DNA from: JAEUIZ01 sp046155605
GTDB taxonomy: Bacteria > Planctomycetota > Phycisphaerae > Phycisphaerales > UBA1924
Assembly: GCA_046155605.1 (NCBI GenBank)
Contig: JBJXFQ010000014.1
Location: 1-35,155 of the forward strand
Reading direction: 5' to 3'
Length of the DNA: 35,155 nt
Shown here: positions 34,521-35,155 of the stretch, piece by piece
Layout of the letters: each line of letters starts with the position of its first letter
Numbering within the stretch: the stretch's first letter is position 1
Position numbers and translations under genes: made by a program
Notes under the pieces: generated by a model
Told to the model about the DNA's origin: nothing
The model's database searches: none
What the model saw: only the letters and a program-made list of their open reading frames with translations

Positions 34521-34739
34521 ATGCCCGAGATCCCGAAGCTGTTGACGACCGGACGGTTGGCGCGAGACCTTAACGAGCCGCTCCATCGCGTCCTCCACAT
34601 CCTTAATACACGCTCCAATATCCAACCGTTCGCCCGGGCGGGGACGCTGCGCCTTTACCAGCGTTCGGCGTTGGAAATGGTTCGCCACGAACTCGCCGCA
34701 AAGGACGCGAGCCGAAGGGGGGCTGGCCATGCGGCATGA
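34521..34739 (+). CDS. Small MerR/excisionase-type helix-turn-helix protein
   Basis: A 72-residue protein starting at ATG 34521 with GGAG 9 bases upstream. It reads as a short winged-helix domain: LLTTGRLARDLNEPLHRVLHIL as helix-turn-helix, then a wing with GTLRLYQRSALEMVRHEL, as in MerR-type DNA-binding domains. It overlaps the next gene by 11 bp. Such pairs often stand before integrase genes in planctomycete mobile elements, where they may act as excisionase or repressor; that role is inference. Confidence 0.75.
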   Translation: MPEIPKLLTTGRLARDLNEPLHRVLHILNTRSNIQPFARAGTLRLYQRSALEMVRHELAAKDASRRGAGHAA

Positions 34740-35043
34740 GCGTGCCCCGAACCTTGGTTCCGAGGTCACGGGTGCGGGCAAGCTGCTCGTGAACTCCGCG
34801 ACGGCTGCGGTGATGCTCTCGATGTCCCCCCGTGCGCTCTGGCAGTGGACGCACGACGGCAAGATTCCCTTCGTCAGGCTCGGCCGCCGCGTGCTCTACG
34901 ACATGCGCGACTTGATCGCGTTTATTGACAGGGCGAAGCGCGAGACCACGCCTGCTGACGCCAACGCAGCCGCCACGACCAACACGTCCGAGATCACCGA
35001 CGCCATCACACCAAGTGCGCGCCGCGCCCGTCCCCTCACCTGA
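34729..35043 (+). CDS. Excisionase-like helix-turn-helix protein
   Basis: A 104-residue protein starting at ATG 34729, within the last codons of the gene before. Residues about 20-70 (LLVNSATAAVMLSMSPRALWQWTHDGKIPFVRLGRRVLYDMRDLIAFI) are the excisionase-type HTH_17 domain: helix-turn-helix, GKIP..RLGRR wing, then a final helix. The C-terminal tail is Thr/Ala-rich and disordered. It probably binds DNA at an attachment site or promoter together with the preceding small protein. The matching integrase would be expected beyond the right edge. Confidence 0.85.
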   Translation: MRHERAPNLGSEVTGAGKLLVNSATAAVMLSMSPRALWQWTHDGKIPFVRLGRRVLYDMRDLIAFIDRAKRETTPADANAAATTNTSEITDAITPSARRARPLT

Positions 35044-35155
35044 CCCCGCATAAGCCGCGCGATCGCCTGTCACAGTGCCGCGCGGCAGGAACTCTGTCGT
35101 GATTATCATAACAACGGACGGGATCAGTCACTCGCAGCGACGCGCCCCGCGCACC

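Overview
The window looks like chromosomal DNA of a planctomycete, most likely of the Phycisphaerales/Phycisphaerae. This rests on the high GC content, a secreted protein ending in two copies of the 'NCDGS..PP.LNVADF.CFL..FAAG' dockerin-like tag typical of that group, and planctomycete-style integrase remnants. The assignment is inference from sequence style; no rRNA or complete tRNA gene is present.

Left part. Positions 1-844 hold the end of a phage-like (terminase small subunit-like) gene, followed by three tiny overlapping genes that look like tandem zinc-ribbon paralogues. Positions 856-11343 (minus strand) hold a giant secreted Rhs/YD-repeat protein with a Hint autoprotease and a C-terminal nucleotidyltransferase-like toxin tip, its likely immunity gene (DUF6959-like), and a secreted repeat protein with the dockerin-like tag. 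After a divergent intergenic region, 11607-18386 (plus strand) carries a tightly overlapping half-set of type II secretion genes: secretin (GspD), ATPase (GspE), GspC-, GspL- and GspM-like proteins and a TPR lipoprotein. GspF and the pseudopilins are absent. A second secreted repeat protein, a paralogue of the first, follows at 18901-20118.

Middle part. A compact tyrosine recombinase (20216-20863) precedes a minus-strand island (21276-30989) that is the most interesting piece. Read in transcription order it encodes a DUF4236-vWA (TerY/YegL-like) protein, a PP2C phosphatase (YegK-like), a membrane-anchored Ser/Thr kinase with zinc ribbon and helix-hairpin-helix (YegI-like), a one-helix membrane peptide, a TerB_N/TerB/TerB_C protein, a BrxD-like P-loop ATPase and an Lhr-like DEVH helicase. 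The first three form the known TerY-P phosphorylation triad; the last three form a DNA-processing module. Together they look like one stress or anti-phage system in which phosphorylation signalling gates an ATPase/helicase machine.

Right part. Just upstream of the TerY gene lie an imperfect palindrome built from GTCTAC units and the isolated 3' half of a tRNA-Gly(CCC) gene, starting at its anticodon loop and followed by an intrinsic terminator. This is the usual footprint of an integrative element that entered a tRNA gene, with the element on the TerY-P side. Beyond it are a small protein with an RNxxxH (HEPN-like) motif, a decayed integrase fragment, a hypothetical coiled-coil-like protein, a set of 10-bp tandem repeats, and two overlapping small helix-turn-helix (excisionase-like) genes that probably lead into a further mobile element outside the window.
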